Under the pieces are notes generated by a model that saw nothing but the letters and a program-made list of their open reading frames with translations, was not told the DNA's origin and did no database searches. Below, piece by piece: positions 32,842 through 44,670 of a stretch of DNA of 64,000 bases. This stretch comes from Panagrolaimus kolymaensis (lineage: Eukaryota > Nematoda > Chromadorea > Rhabditida > Panagrolaimidae): the NCBI GenBank assembly GCA_028622995.1, contig JAJQJQ010000067.1, positions 372,001 through 436,000 of the forward strand. Reading direction: 5' to 3'. Each line of letters begins with the position of its first letter. The first letter of the stretch is position 1. A program made the translations under genes and the position numbers.

Positions 32842-33710
32842 TTTTATATAAATTTTATAATTGGAGCGAAAAGAATTATTTCTAAAAATAAAATGCGCTA
32901 ATTTTTTTATAATATAAAAAAGTCATTTTTCGTTCAACACACGTCGCCAGCTTTTTTTATGCGAGCATATTTTACAAAAAATAAAAAATTAATTAATGAA
33001 TTTTACTTTCTAAAACTATTGGAAGATGTCATTGGTTTTAGTTTAAACTAAAAACTTTTAAAAACAAAAGGTTTTCGTTTTATTAGAAGTTAGGAGTTCT
33101 GATTTAAAATAAATTAAAAAAAACGTAAAATGGAAATGGATCGTATTTACAAATCAAGCCATTTTAAAAAATCATTGATTTCAAGTTCAAGCGTAGCTTT
33201 TATTCGTTTTTTAAAACATAAAAACTTTTTTTCGAAAAAGAGGCTGCATCCAAATGAGTTTACCTTTTTAAAAATAAAAATGAAAAACCAAAACAATGAT
33301 ATTACAGTAAAAAAATAAACCAAAGTTGTATAACGACGATTTACTTTAGTTAAGAAAAAAAATTGAAATTCGAGCTTAAAGGAGCAGTCACTTTTTTGAA
33401 GTTTGATAAATCGTTGGCTCAAGTTGTTTTAAAACCATAACAGAAAAAATCTAATAACTGCAAACAAAAATTTTCTCCACTTTTATCAATGTTAGTATTC
33501 ACTTTGAATTTATGTGTATTTAATTAATCGAATAATTGATGGATATCGGTCACTTATTCTTTGTAACAAATTTTCCTCGGAACTAAACCTCTGTCATATT
33601 ATAACTATGCATGCATTCGTTTCTTTTTGATTTTGTTTTGTAAGTTCTCTATCATTTTTGCTACATAATTATATCATTATAATATGCTTAGAACTAGTAG
33701 GAGTTACTAT
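32842..33710. other. Intergenic, nothing recognised
   Basis: Spacer upstream of serpin 1. Open frames on both strands at 33130-33422 overlap each other and are Lys/Phe-rich chance frames. Confidence 0.5.
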
Positions 33711-33908
33711 CTGAAGGTATACAAAAAAGCCATTCTAACAATTCGCATTCAAGCTTGAAGTTAAAAAAGGAACAATAAACTTTTCTAAGTTTGTACAAAG
33801 CTTTCCATTTAACCCAAAAAAAAGTCGAAAATACACATTTTAAAACCTTTTATTATTATTAAAAAATACAACATTAAAGCACACAAAATAAATTAATACA
33901 TTTATTTC
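33711..33908 (-). repeat. 3' flank shared with the paralogous gene
   Basis: Counterpart of 29738-29937. The similarity starts near GAGTTA and runs to the stop codon of copy 2, with small insertions and deletions. Confidence 0.8.
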
Positions 33909-35020
33909 TTATTGACATGGAACATTTTCGTGGCGACAATGGTAAGGAATCCAAGTTGAAAGTGCTGAAAAAAGAAGTAACATTAGTGTTGAATAAAAAA
34001 GTAGATCTTTTTAAGCGTCAGTTAACTACTGTGTGAAGCAACAATGAGTTACTTGACTGAACATATCAAACATTCTAAGAAAGAAGTTAACTTACATAAT
34101 CCTTCTTTAGCTTTACTTTCAATTCCAACCAATTCAAATCCACCTTCTTTGAATTTATGGATGAGCATAGCAGAAGGAAGTGCAATAGGATCATCACCAA
34201 GTTCAGGACGAACACGTTCAGTACAAAGTTGTTCTTCAGGATCAACGAGATAAACATTATCAGGATCAAAGAGTTTTTTGCATTCTTCAAAATCGACGAC
34301 TTTAACATACTTAACGTTGAGTTTACTACCATCGGCGTTTTGAAGGAAAAAAGCAAGCAATGAATCATTAACAATAGGTTTTACAGAATTCTTTCTGAGA
34401 ACAGCATTTCTCAGTTTGTTGTTGAAATCTGCTGGAACATCATGCTGAAATAAGGAATACAAAACTATAAATAACAAAAAAATAAAGAAACATACATTTT
34501 CAATATGGCAAAAATTATGAACAAGCGTGATGCAACCATATGTGTCTTGATAACATTGCTTTGGATAGGTGAAATAGGCCTTTGTTTCAATAAGATCCAA
34601 ATCATCATAAGGAAAATATTCTGTTGTGGCCGCGATATTGACGCTGAAAAATGAAATTTTGATTACAGGTATATAGAGCATCTAACAACTGAGAATGACA
34701 TCCATCGAATAACAATTAATATAATAAACTGTGGATAATGAATGCAAAAACAGAAGAAAAACTTACATCTGTTCGATTGGAGGATTGATATGACGACATT
34801 GAACTTGACCAGGACCAACAATATGATTATCATCAACAGCAACCATTAACATATAATCATTATGAGGAATAATTTCATCCATACCTTCTTCATTAGTTTT
34901 CAAATAATCAAAGGTTGTTTTAGCAACGTACCATCGATATCGATTAATGTGACGAGCTTTGATTGGATCAAAAACAAAGTTGAGAACAAAAACGAGCAAC
35001 AACCAGCGAAGATGCATCAT
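33909..35020 (-). CDS. Secreted Cys-containing protein, possible degenerate trypsin-fold (copy 2)
   Basis: Exons 35020-34767, 34643-34496, 34444-34096 and 33964-33909 give 268 residues with the same intron phases as copy 1. The signal peptide is MMHLRWLLLVFVLNFVF. Blocks shared with copy 1 are VAKTTFDYLKTN, GPGQVQCRHINPPIEQ, YGCITLVHNFCHI, VKVVDFEECKKLFDP and VYLVDPEEQLCT. The segment between YPKQC and the third exon is more divergent, as is the loop after NSVKP. The C-terminus is STWIPYHCRHENVPCQ. All frames are intact. Catalytic serine-protease motifs are missing here too, so it is probably a binding or decoy protein rather than an enzyme. A short spacer with poly-A runs lies upstream. Confidence 0.7.
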
Positions 35021-36028
35021 GAATTTTTGATTGAACAGAAAATGAGAGAGAGAAAATGGATGAGCTTTTAGAAGCGAGTTTATGAAAATGAAAGAATCGG
35101 TGCAAATTTTTGAAAATGGTTGATTTGAAAAAATGCATGCAAGAAAAGATGAATCAACGTGACAAAAAAAAAATAAACAGAAAAAGAAACTGTGTGTTAG
35201 AATTATTTTTTTTTTAAATTCTAAAATTCAGATTTAGAGTTTTGATAGTGTTTTCGTTTCATCGTTTATCTAAATGAATGTAATTTTTAACCTATAATTA
35301 AAATTTTGCAATTGGTTATTCTACATTTTTCCTATTTTTTATTTAACTTTCAAAATATTGTATTTTTTTTAAAAGTGATAAAGGAATTCTTGAAAATCTT
35401 AATGTATCTGGTTTACGAATCAAAATTTTTAGTTTTTACGTTTTATACTTTTAAATTCAATATAACCAAAAAAAGTTGTATGCTAACCAACATCAGCCAA
35501 AAATTTAAAGAAGGAAAAAATACTAAACATTAGAAAAAACTTTTTTTAAATATATTGATTTTTAGTTTCATAAAGGATGTGAAACTTTTGTTAAAAAAGG
35601 CCGATAGTTTCTAAAAAAATTTTGCTTTGATTTTGCTCTTTATTTCTTTTTTCATAGGTTTTCAAACCAATTTTTACACTCACGGCTTTCTTCTTCTTTT
35701 TCCTTTTTTTATCCTATTTTGGTTAATGACTGTGAAAATAATCTTGGTGCCGAAACAAAATGAATCATACATAGTCTGGCGGCACATATCCTTTCTCTTT
35801 TTTTCCATATAAAAACAAAAACAAAAAAAAGATATTTCTTTTTTTTAAAAGCCACAGATTTCAATCAAACAAAAATTTTATATATTGTAGAAAATTGGAA
35901 GGCACAAAAAAATTTGATTCTTACAAAGGTATTTATTTTAACAAAAAAATTGGTTAAATACAAAATAAAAATACAAAAAAAGAATTTATAAATCAAACAA
36001 AATCAACTTAAAATAGGTATGAAAAACT
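35021..36028. other. Intergenic, nothing recognised
   Basis: About 1 kb of AT-rich DNA upstream of copy 2. The 60-75 codon frames at 35306 and 35627 are Phe/Leu/Lys-rich and unsupported. Confidence 0.5.
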
Positions 36029-36763
36029 TTAGATAGAAAAATATGAAATAAATTGACCATGTCGTTTTGCATTGGCTTCTTCAGCGAAGTTAAAATAAAG
36101 ATAATAAAGGAAAAGGCCACCAAGAATAAACCAAATGCATGTCAACCATTTATTAAAAACCCCGGCTTGCTTCCATCCAATTTCAGTGAATTCTTTTTTA
36201 ACAAAACAAATCATAAAAAATTTTCGAAATAGAAATGTAAGAAAAAATGCAATAATAAAAATAACCATTTCGCCTAAAGCCAAGTGAGAGAAGTGATGGT
36301 TGAATTCATCAACTTTGGAATAAACACATTTATTAAAATTTAAATATTTTGAATCATATTTTTTTTCTGCTTCAATTCTAAGAATATTTATGGAATTCAT
36401 AGCATTTTTGATTGCATCCAAATCAGAGCCATTAGCAACAGGGATGTTGTAATAATAAATTTGATGAAGTTCCCCAACAGCTTTATTTAAATGTTTAACA
36501 TTTGAAAATAATTCACGTTCTACTTCGATAGTGCGATTTTCAATTTCACATTGATCCAAAAAATAATTTGGTGAAGGAGTATCTTTCAAAATAGAAAAAA
36601 TAATGAAAGTTATTGAAAGGAGAAGAATGGCATGCAAAATGTGGCCCATCAAATTCTTATAAAAGCCTTTACGTTGGTGCTGGTTTTCATCAACGTCGCT
36701 CTCTGCCGGGATATGAATGGGTTTTTCAGGACGAGAAACGGTATAAAGTCGAAAATGAACCAT
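36029..36763 (-). CDS. Unrecognised multi-pass membrane protein, 244 residues
   Basis: A single uninterrupted frame with its ATG at 36763. Hydrophobic spans lie near residues 42-61 (HAILLLSITFIIFSIL), about 160-180 (MVIFIIAFFLTFLF) and about 205-227 (CIWFILGGLFLYYLYF). Between spans 1 and 2 there is a hydrophilic region of about 100 residues with Cys, NRT and NGS sites, which suggests a luminal or extracellular loop. The N-terminus is basic and hydrophilic. I do not recognise the family. The lack of introns is unusual among its neighbours but the composition is gene-like. It lies between copy 2 of the secreted gene and the UGT, transcribed away from the UGT. Confidence 0.65.
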   Translation of the reverse strand: MVHFRLYTVSRPEKPIHIPAESDVDENQHQRKGFYKNLMGHILHAILLLSITFIIFSILKDTPSPNYFLDQCEIENRTIEVERELFSNVKHLNKAVGELHQIYYYNIPVANGSDLDAIKNAMNSINILRIEAEKKYDSKYLNFNKCVYSKVDEFNHHFSHLALGEMVIFIIAFFLTFLFRKFFMICFVKKEFTEIGWKQAGVFNKWLTCIWFILGGLFLYYLYFNFAEEANAKRHGQFISYFSI

Positions 36764-38474
36764 GACTTTTGATATTATTATTACTGGCTAAAATTAAATA
36801 GAAATTAAAAAAACTAGAAAAACGCGAGCAAATCAAAAAAAGAAAATGTAAGAATTTTTTTTTGTCGAACTTTTTTTAGCTTTCACAAACAAAAAAATTT
36901 CTGTTTGCTACTTTAAAACGCCGTGAACTGAAGAAGAAAATAAACGAACTAACAACAACAAACAAAAAATATATACGAAGAAGAAGATATTTGAAAAAAA
37001 AGAAAAGATGTAAAAATTCGAATGCGTTCTGATATTTAAAAAAAAGCGCAAACGATCAAAATATGAAAAGGATGAGAAGAAAAAAACACACAAAAAATGA
37101 ATGGAAATGCCAAGCTTAAATACATAAAGGTTGTTGGTGTTTCACAATCTCTTAGTCCACCTTTTGAAATTCTTTTAAAATAAAAATAAAATTTAAAATA
37201 GAATTTAAGATTCGATAGTGTAAATTTTGCTGAATGGGATTTTTTGCCGAACGACAAAATAAAAAAAAAGCGATGAACCTTTGTGTAAATTTTTTTTCTT
37301 CTTCTAATTTTCAAACAAACATAAAATTTTTGAACGTAAAAACTAAAAATTTTCAAATTAAAATTATGGAATTAGTTTATTTTTATTTTTTTTAAAGCAT
37401 GTAAAAAAGGTAAAATTGAAAAAGACAAAAATTCATTTTTAGTTCTAAACAATGCTATGAAAAAGAATATTTAGCTTTTTTTTTACAAGCTTCTTCCAAA
37501 TGAGTTTGAAAAAAAAGAAAAGAAATCAATCGCCGTTTTTTTTTTAAATATACTTTGTTTTATTTTCGTGCATCATTTATTTTTTAAGCCATTGGTACCA
37601 ATTTCTTTATTATTTTGTCTTTTTTTGCACTTGATCTCTTGTTACATAAACAAATATTTTGTAAAAATTTGTTGCTTAAAAGCAAGCTAACTTCGCGATC
37701 AAAATGAAAAAAGAATTAATAATAAAAAGATAAGAGAAAAATGAATATTTTTTTCATTTTTCGGAATTATTTTTTATAGATTCTAAGAAAATTTATAATT
37801 ACAAGCTTTATTATTAATTTATAAAACCTCTTTTTTTATTTCATCCAAAAAATAATTTTACAGAAATCAACTTTTTTTGCCATAAAATTAATTTTTTTTA
37901 ATTTTCTTTTATCGTCGGAGTATTTTGAAACTCGCAAACTACAAACAACAATGCAAATAAATTTTTTTATTCATAAAAATAATAAATGGAAAAAATAATC
38001 TCAAATTTGTCTTATCTAAGTAAAAATGATGACCACTTTAATCATAGAAACCCATTTTTTTGTTGTTGTGCAATATTGTGCATAGTTTGTGATGTTAGTT
38101 GGTTGGTCACAATCCATTTTTAGATATCCCTGTTATAAATTTTTAAGTTTATCTTTTCTTTCTTTATGAAAAGAGGTTTGTCGTCGAGTTTATGAACAAA
38201 TCAAAAAACCAACAACTATGTTTTTTGGAAAAAGAAATCGGTCTTTTGATTTTTTCTATTCAACAATTTTTTCTTGTTTAATAATATTTTGGTAACTTGT
38301 CGTCATTAATTTTTTACTTTTACTTTGTTCATTCAATCAATCAACAACCTTTGAGAAAGAAAAAAATCACTGACTACAAAGAAAAAAAAGTATAAATAAA
38401 AAATTATTTTCGTCGTCTGCTATTTTTTAATTATTTGTCTCAAAATTGATTGCTTTCTTTTTTGACAAAAAGTC
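36764..38474. other. Divergent intergenic region
   Basis: About 1.7 kb between divergent genes, AT-rich with many homopolymers. The open frames at 36908-37356 are Phe/Ser/Lys-rich and unsupported. It probably includes the promoters of both flanking genes. Confidence 0.55.
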
Positions 38475-40682
38475 ATGTTATTTTTGTCTAACCTTATTTT
38501 TCTATTTTTTATTTTGGAAATTACAAACGGATTAAAAATATTAATATTTAATCCAAAATTTGGTGGAAGTCATGTTGGATTTATGGGTAAAATAGCTGAT
38601 ACACTCGCTGATACTGGCCATGAAGTTGTGAGTTTTTAAGCCGATCTTGTCACCCCAAAAAATTTTTTAGTTTTTTGAACTTAAAATTTTTCGGAGCATA
38701 ACTTTTAAAAAAGCATCTTTTTTTCGATCAATTTTAAGATTTTTTTGTATATCATTTTTTTTATTTTTATTTTATAGGTTGTTTACCAGCCAGTGATGAA
38801 CGAAAAAATAAATTTTACTGGAAGTAAAAATAAAGCCATTCGATATTACACGACTCCAAAAAATCCTGATGATTATTTTTCCATTGAAGAAAGGCAAGAT
38901 AATCTTTGGGAATCAGAATCATTAGCAAAATTAAAAGAGGTTTGAAATTTTTATTCAGAATTTAAAATCAAAAAATATTTGTTTTTTAAAGATGACTTTA
39001 TGGTTTCGTGACACGAATGAACTTTTCTGCAAAAGTAAGTTTTAAAAAATATGCAAATTTTCACCGTAATTTTTTTTTGGTTTCAGATATTTTAAGAGAC
39101 ACAGAAACTTTGCAAAAACTTAAAGAAGAAAACTTTGATTTGGGAATTTCGGAAATTTTTGCATCATGTGGTTTTGGAGTTTTTAAATTTATTGGCCTTG
39201 AAAAATATATTGCGGCGTCAAGTTCAGCGATGATGTCGATTCAAGCTGATTTGCTTGGATTGAAGCCTCATCTTTCGTATGTTCCAAGTAAGCTAATCAA
39301 TCTTTGATCGGAATCATTAAAATTTGACCTAAATATTCTAAGAATTTTTCCATTATCATTTTTTTTTCAGGCCTTTTTTCACTTGGACATGATAAAATGA
39401 CATTTATTGGTCGAATTTCCAACTATCTTGTAAGCTTTGTTGATTACATATGGTCGAGAACATTTTTGATAGATAAAATTGATCAAGCAATTCAAGAAAA
39501 AATTCCTGGTTTTAATTTAGAGGTTTGACTTTGAAACTTGGCAAAAATATGGAAACTTCCAATTTTTTTGATTTTTTTTAAGGAAGCCATCGCTGATGCA
39601 GCTTTTCATTTTATTAATAGTGATGAATTAATTGATTATCCTCAACCAATAACCCATAAAGTTATTTATATTGGCGGCCTCGGAAAATCTCAATCCCAGC
39701 CATTGGCTAAAGTAGAATTTAGCTTTTTTCTCGTCAACATTATAAAAATAATTTCGTTTCAGGAATACACAGAAATTTTTAATTCCGCTAAAAAGGGTGT
39801 TATTTATTTTTCTCTTGGCTCTTTAGTTCATAGCTCTCACATGAATCCAGAAACAAAGCACGCATTTTTGGATGCATTTGCAGAATTTCCCGAAATTAAT
39901 TTTATATGGAAATATGAAAATAATGAAGATGAAATTGCAAAGGACAATAAAAATATTTTTACAAAAAAATGGTTGCCTCAAAATGATTTATTAGGTAACA
40001 TTTTTTGTTTTTTTGGCATTTAAATTGTCGTTTATTCTACCTTGATTAAAAGGATAGTAACAAATTTTAACAATATTTTTCATAAAACTATTACTATCAT
40101 TCCAACAATGAAAGTAATATAATTTTTGCGATATTTTACAAAAAGTGATTACTCCCTTTTTTTTATTTTTTAGATCACCCTCGTTTACTTGCATTTATAT
40201 CTCACGGAGGCATGAACTCCGTGATTGAAGGAACATCAAAAGGTGTTCCAATGATTTGCATTCCAATTTTTGGTGATCAATATCATAACGCCGTAATGCT
40301 TGAGCGCCGAGGAACTGGAGTGACTCTTCAAAAAGATACACTCACAAAAGAAAAAATTGTTGAAGCAATTAATAAAATAATTGGAAATGAAAAATATAAG
40401 AAAAAAGCTAAAATCCTTTCAAAATTAATTTCAACCAAACCTATGTCCTCGGCTGAAAGGGTTATAAAATACACTGAATTTGCAGCAAATTTTGATGAAA
40501 TTGAAACTTTACAAACTGAAGGAAAAAATCATTCATGGTTTATTTTAAATTCATTGGATGTTATTTTAACTTTAATTTTTGGATTTTTTGTCTTTGTTAC
40601 TGTAGCATTTTTGATTGTTAGAAAAATTTTACGAATGGTTATAGGAAAATTTTTAAACAAACGAAAAGTTAAGAAATCTTAA
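38475..40682 (+). CDS. UDP-glucuronosyltransferase (UGT)
   Basis: Eight exons, 38475-38627, 38778-38939, 38992-39034, 39087-39287, 39371-39522, 39583-39711, 39763-39994 and 40174-40682, give 526 residues, full family length. Residues 1-20 are a signal peptide, then LKILIFNPKFGGSHVGFMGK. The UDP-sugar signature lies in WLPQNDLL, FISHGGMNSVIEGTSKGVP and GDQYHNAVMLERRGTGV. A C-terminal membrane span (LIFGFFVFVTVAFLIV) is followed by a basic tail ending KVKKS, a KxKxx-type ER-retrieval motif. UGTs join glucuronic acid or glucose to lipophilic compounds in the ER lumen, for detoxification. The N-terminal acceptor domain, which determines the substrate, is divergent. Intron 7 holds a TTACTATC element (40053-40155). 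Confidence 0.92.
40053..40155. repeat. TTACTATC element, copy in UGT intron 7
   Basis: About 103 bases beginning GATAGTAACA, with an internal ATTACTATCATT and, further on, GAAAGTAATA, closing near GTGATTACTCCC. It shares the four-block inverted layout of the copies at 50330 and 53371 but is the most diverged. Confidence 0.55.
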
Positions 40683-40875
40683 ATAAATGTTTTGTTTTTT
40701 TTAAACAATTTTTTAATAAAATTAATATTTGTACTTTTTTTCTGGATTTAAATAATAAAAATTCGAATCTCTTCTTTATAAAGTTAATTTGATACTCCAT
40801 TTTTTAAAATATAATTTATTAATATTGAATTTATAATTTAAAAAACAAAAACAACAGATTTTTATTTAAATTAAA

Positions 40876-42260
40876 TTAATTATAAAAAGTTCCAATAAAA
40901 TAAATATTTTTTTGTTTATCGGCAATTAAATAAAGAAATGGATGATCAGCAATAAATTCAAATGGGATTTCCTCGGATGGTTCATCATATGAAAGCAATT
41001 CATCCTCGTCAAGGGTAGCCGCGACAGCTTTAGTTCCATCTTCGGAAACTTTGATAATTGCTTTATGAAGAATTTTTGAAATGAAAATATATTCCTTTGT
41101 TGTTCCAGAAAAATCTGCATTATCAAATGCATCAATAATATTTAAATTTTTTAAGGATTCATTAAGATTAAATGATGAATTAATTTCAAATTTAGGAATA
41201 ATAATTTTTCCATTTTGGAAATTTTCGATTGACATTAAATCCAAAATTTTAGTTGCGATATCGTCATTGCTTTTTATAATTTTTGATAATCCAAATTGTT
41301 CACGCGGAAGAAGAAGAAACATGCTAAAACATTCGCGGCCTTCATAACAAAGTTCCAAAAATTGATATTTTTCATTTTCAAAGTATCGACAATAATTGCA
41401 ATTTTCCATCATTGAAATCTGTAAAATCGATTGTGAATTTATTTTTTTTAAGTCTATGATTTTTTTGCATTGTCTAAAGCGGAACCGTGCGAAATTTTTT
41501 TATTTTTAACAATAGTTGAAAAAAAATTTTGTGCTTACCTCGGTTGTAATATTTGGTTCAGAATAAAACTTTGATTTGGATGAACATAATTGGAAAGATG
41601 AAGACCATTTCTTTTCAAAATATATTGCATTTATTAATACCAACTTTGTTAAGTCGGTGAATATTCCGGGTTTAATAAAATCTTGGATTTCATTATCCGT
41701 TGAAAATGCAACAAATTTGTTAATTTCCTGAAAAATAATAAAATTAAAAAAAGAACAAAAATAAATTTTAATTTAATTTCTTTTCTTACTTCATAAATTG
41801 CTTCTCCACCAAAATCAGCAAGTTCAAAATTACCATCATAATTTTTTTGAATTCCTTTTTTAAATGAATCTAATATATCTAAATCATTCGCAAAATATAT
41901 TTTATTTGCCATTTTTAATGCTGCTTTATTATTATTAAAATTATCATTTTTGATAAAATGTAAAAGGCTTGAAAAATGTTTATGAATTTCATCAATGTCC
42001 ACGTCTAAAAAAAATTTATAAAATTAATCCAAAAAATATATTTTTAAAAAACACTAACTTTTTGCTAGAGCGCGTTGAATTTCTTCCGCTGTTTTATTTT
42101 TAGCTCCAAGTAAAACCATTCCCAATGCAATGGAAATTGAAATAGGTGAAATAACAACAGAATTATTAGCTTCTTCTTCCTTATTTTTTGTTACTACTTC
42201 TCGAAGCAAATCAAAAGCAAATTTTGCTTGTCCAGCAGTTATTACTTGTTGATGAGACAT
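40876..42260 (-). CDS. Serpin 2 (intracellular type), acidic reactive loop
   Basis: Exons 42260-42059, 42004-41790, 41727-41539 and 41418-40876 give 382 residues, full serpin length, with no signal peptide. Landmarks are AKFAFDLLREVV, SVVISPISISIALGMVLLGA, KMANKIYFAND, LVLINAIYFEKKW and ADHPFLYLI. The hinge EDGTKAVAATL is well formed (Thr P14, small residues P12-P9), so it should be inhibitory. Counting from Glu P17 gives Leu at P1 and Ser at P1', in an acidic loop DEDELLSYDEPSEE. That suggests a chymotrypsin-, elastase- or cathepsin-like target. This differs from serpin 1, with Arg-Ser at the same place. All phases close and no damage is visible. It is convergent with the UGT gene; the two stop codons are about 200 bases apart. 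Confidence 0.9.
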
Positions 42261-43368
42261 TTTTTATATATTAAAAAAACTCACTGAAATTTTATTTTTC
42301 TTAATTTTTATAATTACAAAAAAAATAAAGATAATGATTAGTTAGTTTGGAAATAAAAAGCTGGAAATGGGCAAAATAAAAAATGGATCCGTGAAAATAT
42401 GTCTTGAAATTTCTTATTTCTTTTGTTCAATAAAAAAAAGTAGCACAAGTAACAAATCAAGAAAATATGACGAAAAATGAAAAAAAAATGCGTCAATACT
42501 GCTTAGAAAAAAATTGTAAAAAGCGATTCATTCTTTTCCAAACAAACAAAAAATTTCTTTAAAAATATTAAAGCAATTATAAAAAAATATCACTTTTCAA
42601 ACACTCTCAAAAAAAAAATAACAAAAAATATAATTGCGATGTTTCAAAACGAAGATAGAAAAAACTATTTTAAAAAAAGTATTTATAGTTTGTAGTGTCA
42701 TCATCGACGGTGCTTTTAAAGAAGAAAGATTGGGTTTTTTTCCATTTAGCAACAAAAGTATATATATATGCCGAATTTATTTAAAAATTTTTTTAGTAAT
42801 TATAAAATAATTTTCATGAAAAAAATATTAAAGCAAAAAAGGATTTTTATGATTTAAAAATAATTATATTTAGCGAAGCAAAATAAAACAAATTATAAGG
42901 CAAAGAAGAATAATCTTTAAGATTTGTTGTTTTCACACATTCAATACTATTGCCTTCGAATCAGCTTTATAAAATTATGCAAAGGGGAGGAATGACCCCT
43001 TTTTTAAATCATTGCAACTCTTTTTTTTTTTTTGCAAGACAACAACAATCAAGAGACATCTTTTTTTTCTGGATTGTTCGTAGTGGCCTTATTTAGGTTT
43101 ATTTTAGTAGGAAAGCTTTTAAACATTCATTTTTTGGTATGGGATTGGCGTAATTTTATGAAGAAAAAAAAATGGATGAACTTTTTTTTGAAATTCTTTT
43201 TATTTTTTTATTTTTTAACGCCTGAAATTTTAAAAACGAAATCCTAATTTTTAAACACATCATTCATACATCGTTTATGCTCCAATTATTCTTTGATTTA
43301 AAAATTGCTCAAAATTATCAACTCTCTCAAATTATATTTTTTTGTTTTTAGATACATTTTTTTTTGCC
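42261..43368. other. Divergent intergenic region
   Basis: About 1.1 kb between serpin 2 and the next plus-strand gene. It contains poly-A/T tracts and a short TATATA run near 42761. A frame at 43032-43247 is low complexity. A TTTTTAG acceptor just before the next ATG could be a spliced-leader site. Confidence 0.5.
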
Positions 43369-44358
43369 ATGAATTTACCCCAAAAGGTTATCGAAGAAGC
43401 TGAAAAGAAATGGTTTAAACTTACTCAAGAAGCCGTAAAAAACTCAAATAATCATCAACAAGCTGCTTCGATGCCATTTTGTTATTTAGCTGCATTAGAA
43501 TTGGCTAAACATTTAATTGAAACTTTTTATATTCCTCAACCAGAAGAAATTAAAATTGAAACTCAACAACAAAATACCCCACCAGCAGCAACCGATGGTA
43601 TTCCTGAAATTTTTTCAGCCATTCCACTTTCACAAAAAGAGGAGGAAACTAAAAATGCGCTAACAAAACATGAAAAATCTGACTCTGAAACTAAAGTTCA
43701 CCATGGCTCATCATTTATTTTAATTCCAAATCGTCCTAATTGGGGAAAAGATATTAAATATGTATCTCATGTAAATCGATTGGAAACCAAAAAATCTATT
43801 GTTTCATGGGCTCAAATGATTTGTAAAACTAAGCCCAAAGGCGCAATTGCATATATAATCATCCAAATTAATTGGACCTTTGATGATATTTTAGAAGCTT
43901 TTTCTATACTTAAAGAACATGAAATTATTGTAAAAGCTTTAATTCCAACGGGAGAAAATGATTTAAATTATATTCTTTCAAATTATGGAATTCAAACCTT
44001 TTTGTGTACAAATCCAAACGATGTAAATAAAATCCTTCGTCGCGAAGCTGATGATGATGATCCATCATTAAATTCAACAACAAATTTATCATTACCCAAA
44101 ACAGTTGTCGATGTAGCTTTAAAAACTTTAAATAAAAATTCAGAAAATGGAAAAGCAACCAAAAAAACATTTTTCAATGAAACTTATCGTCCAAATGATT
44201 CGTCAGAGTCTTCAAAATTTTTTGATAAACTTTCATCAAAAAAATTCAAAGATGGAACTACTTATAATTTCAATGACTCCGAAAATTTAGACAAAGAATT
44301 TACGAAAAATGATGATAAAGAAAATGTCAAAAATGCTTTTCTTCAAAAAAACAAATAA
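43369..44358 (+). CDS. Unrecognised intronless protein, 329 residues
   Basis: One uninterrupted frame. The ATG at 43369 follows a TTTTTAG acceptor by about 17 bases, which supports a trans-spliced start there rather than the upstream Met at 43342. Residues 1-60 (VIEEAEKKWFKLTQEAVKN, PFCYLAALELAKHLIETFY) look helical. Residues about 115-230 (PNWGKDIKYVSHVNRLETKK, KGAIAYIIIQINWTFDDI, LSNYGIQTFLCTNPND) look like an alternating alpha/beta fold. The C-terminal 100 residues are Ser/Asn/Lys/Asp-rich and probably disordered. There is no signal peptide or membrane span, so it is probably cytosolic or nuclear. I do not recognise the family. Confidence 0.7.
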   Translation: MNLPQKVIEEAEKKWFKLTQEAVKNSNNHQQAASMPFCYLAALELAKHLIETFYIPQPEEIKIETQQQNTPPAATDGIPEIFSAIPLSQKEEETKNALTKHEKSDSETKVHHGSSFILIPNRPNWGKDIKYVSHVNRLETKKSIVSWAQMICKTKPKGAIAYIIIQINWTFDDILEAFSILKEHEIIVKALIPTGENDLNYILSNYGIQTFLCTNPNDVNKILRREADDDDPSLNSTTNLSLPKTVVDVALKTLNKNSENGKATKKTFFNETYRPNDSSESSKFFDKLSSKKFKDGTTYNFNDSENLDKEFTKNDDKENVKNAFLQKNK

Positions 44359-44670
44359 TTAAATTCAAAAATGTCAATTTTATCTCACAGCATCTAATAA
44401 TGTTTTTTTACTTATTTTTTCATCATTATGAAACTAGGAGGAAGCAATAATAAAAACTATTATTTTTAAGATTTTCTATGTATAACAAATTTTATTAAAT
44501 AATGTAAATTATATTATTGCATTTTTATTTTTTATGTATACAATACTGAAAATGCTTTAAATATTTTGTTAGAAGCCCTTTTCATCTGAATTTTTTCAAA
44601 AGCATTCTTCTTTTTCTTTTTTTTATTTACTTATTTTTTTGATATACTTTCGCAAAAAAAAAGTATTTTG

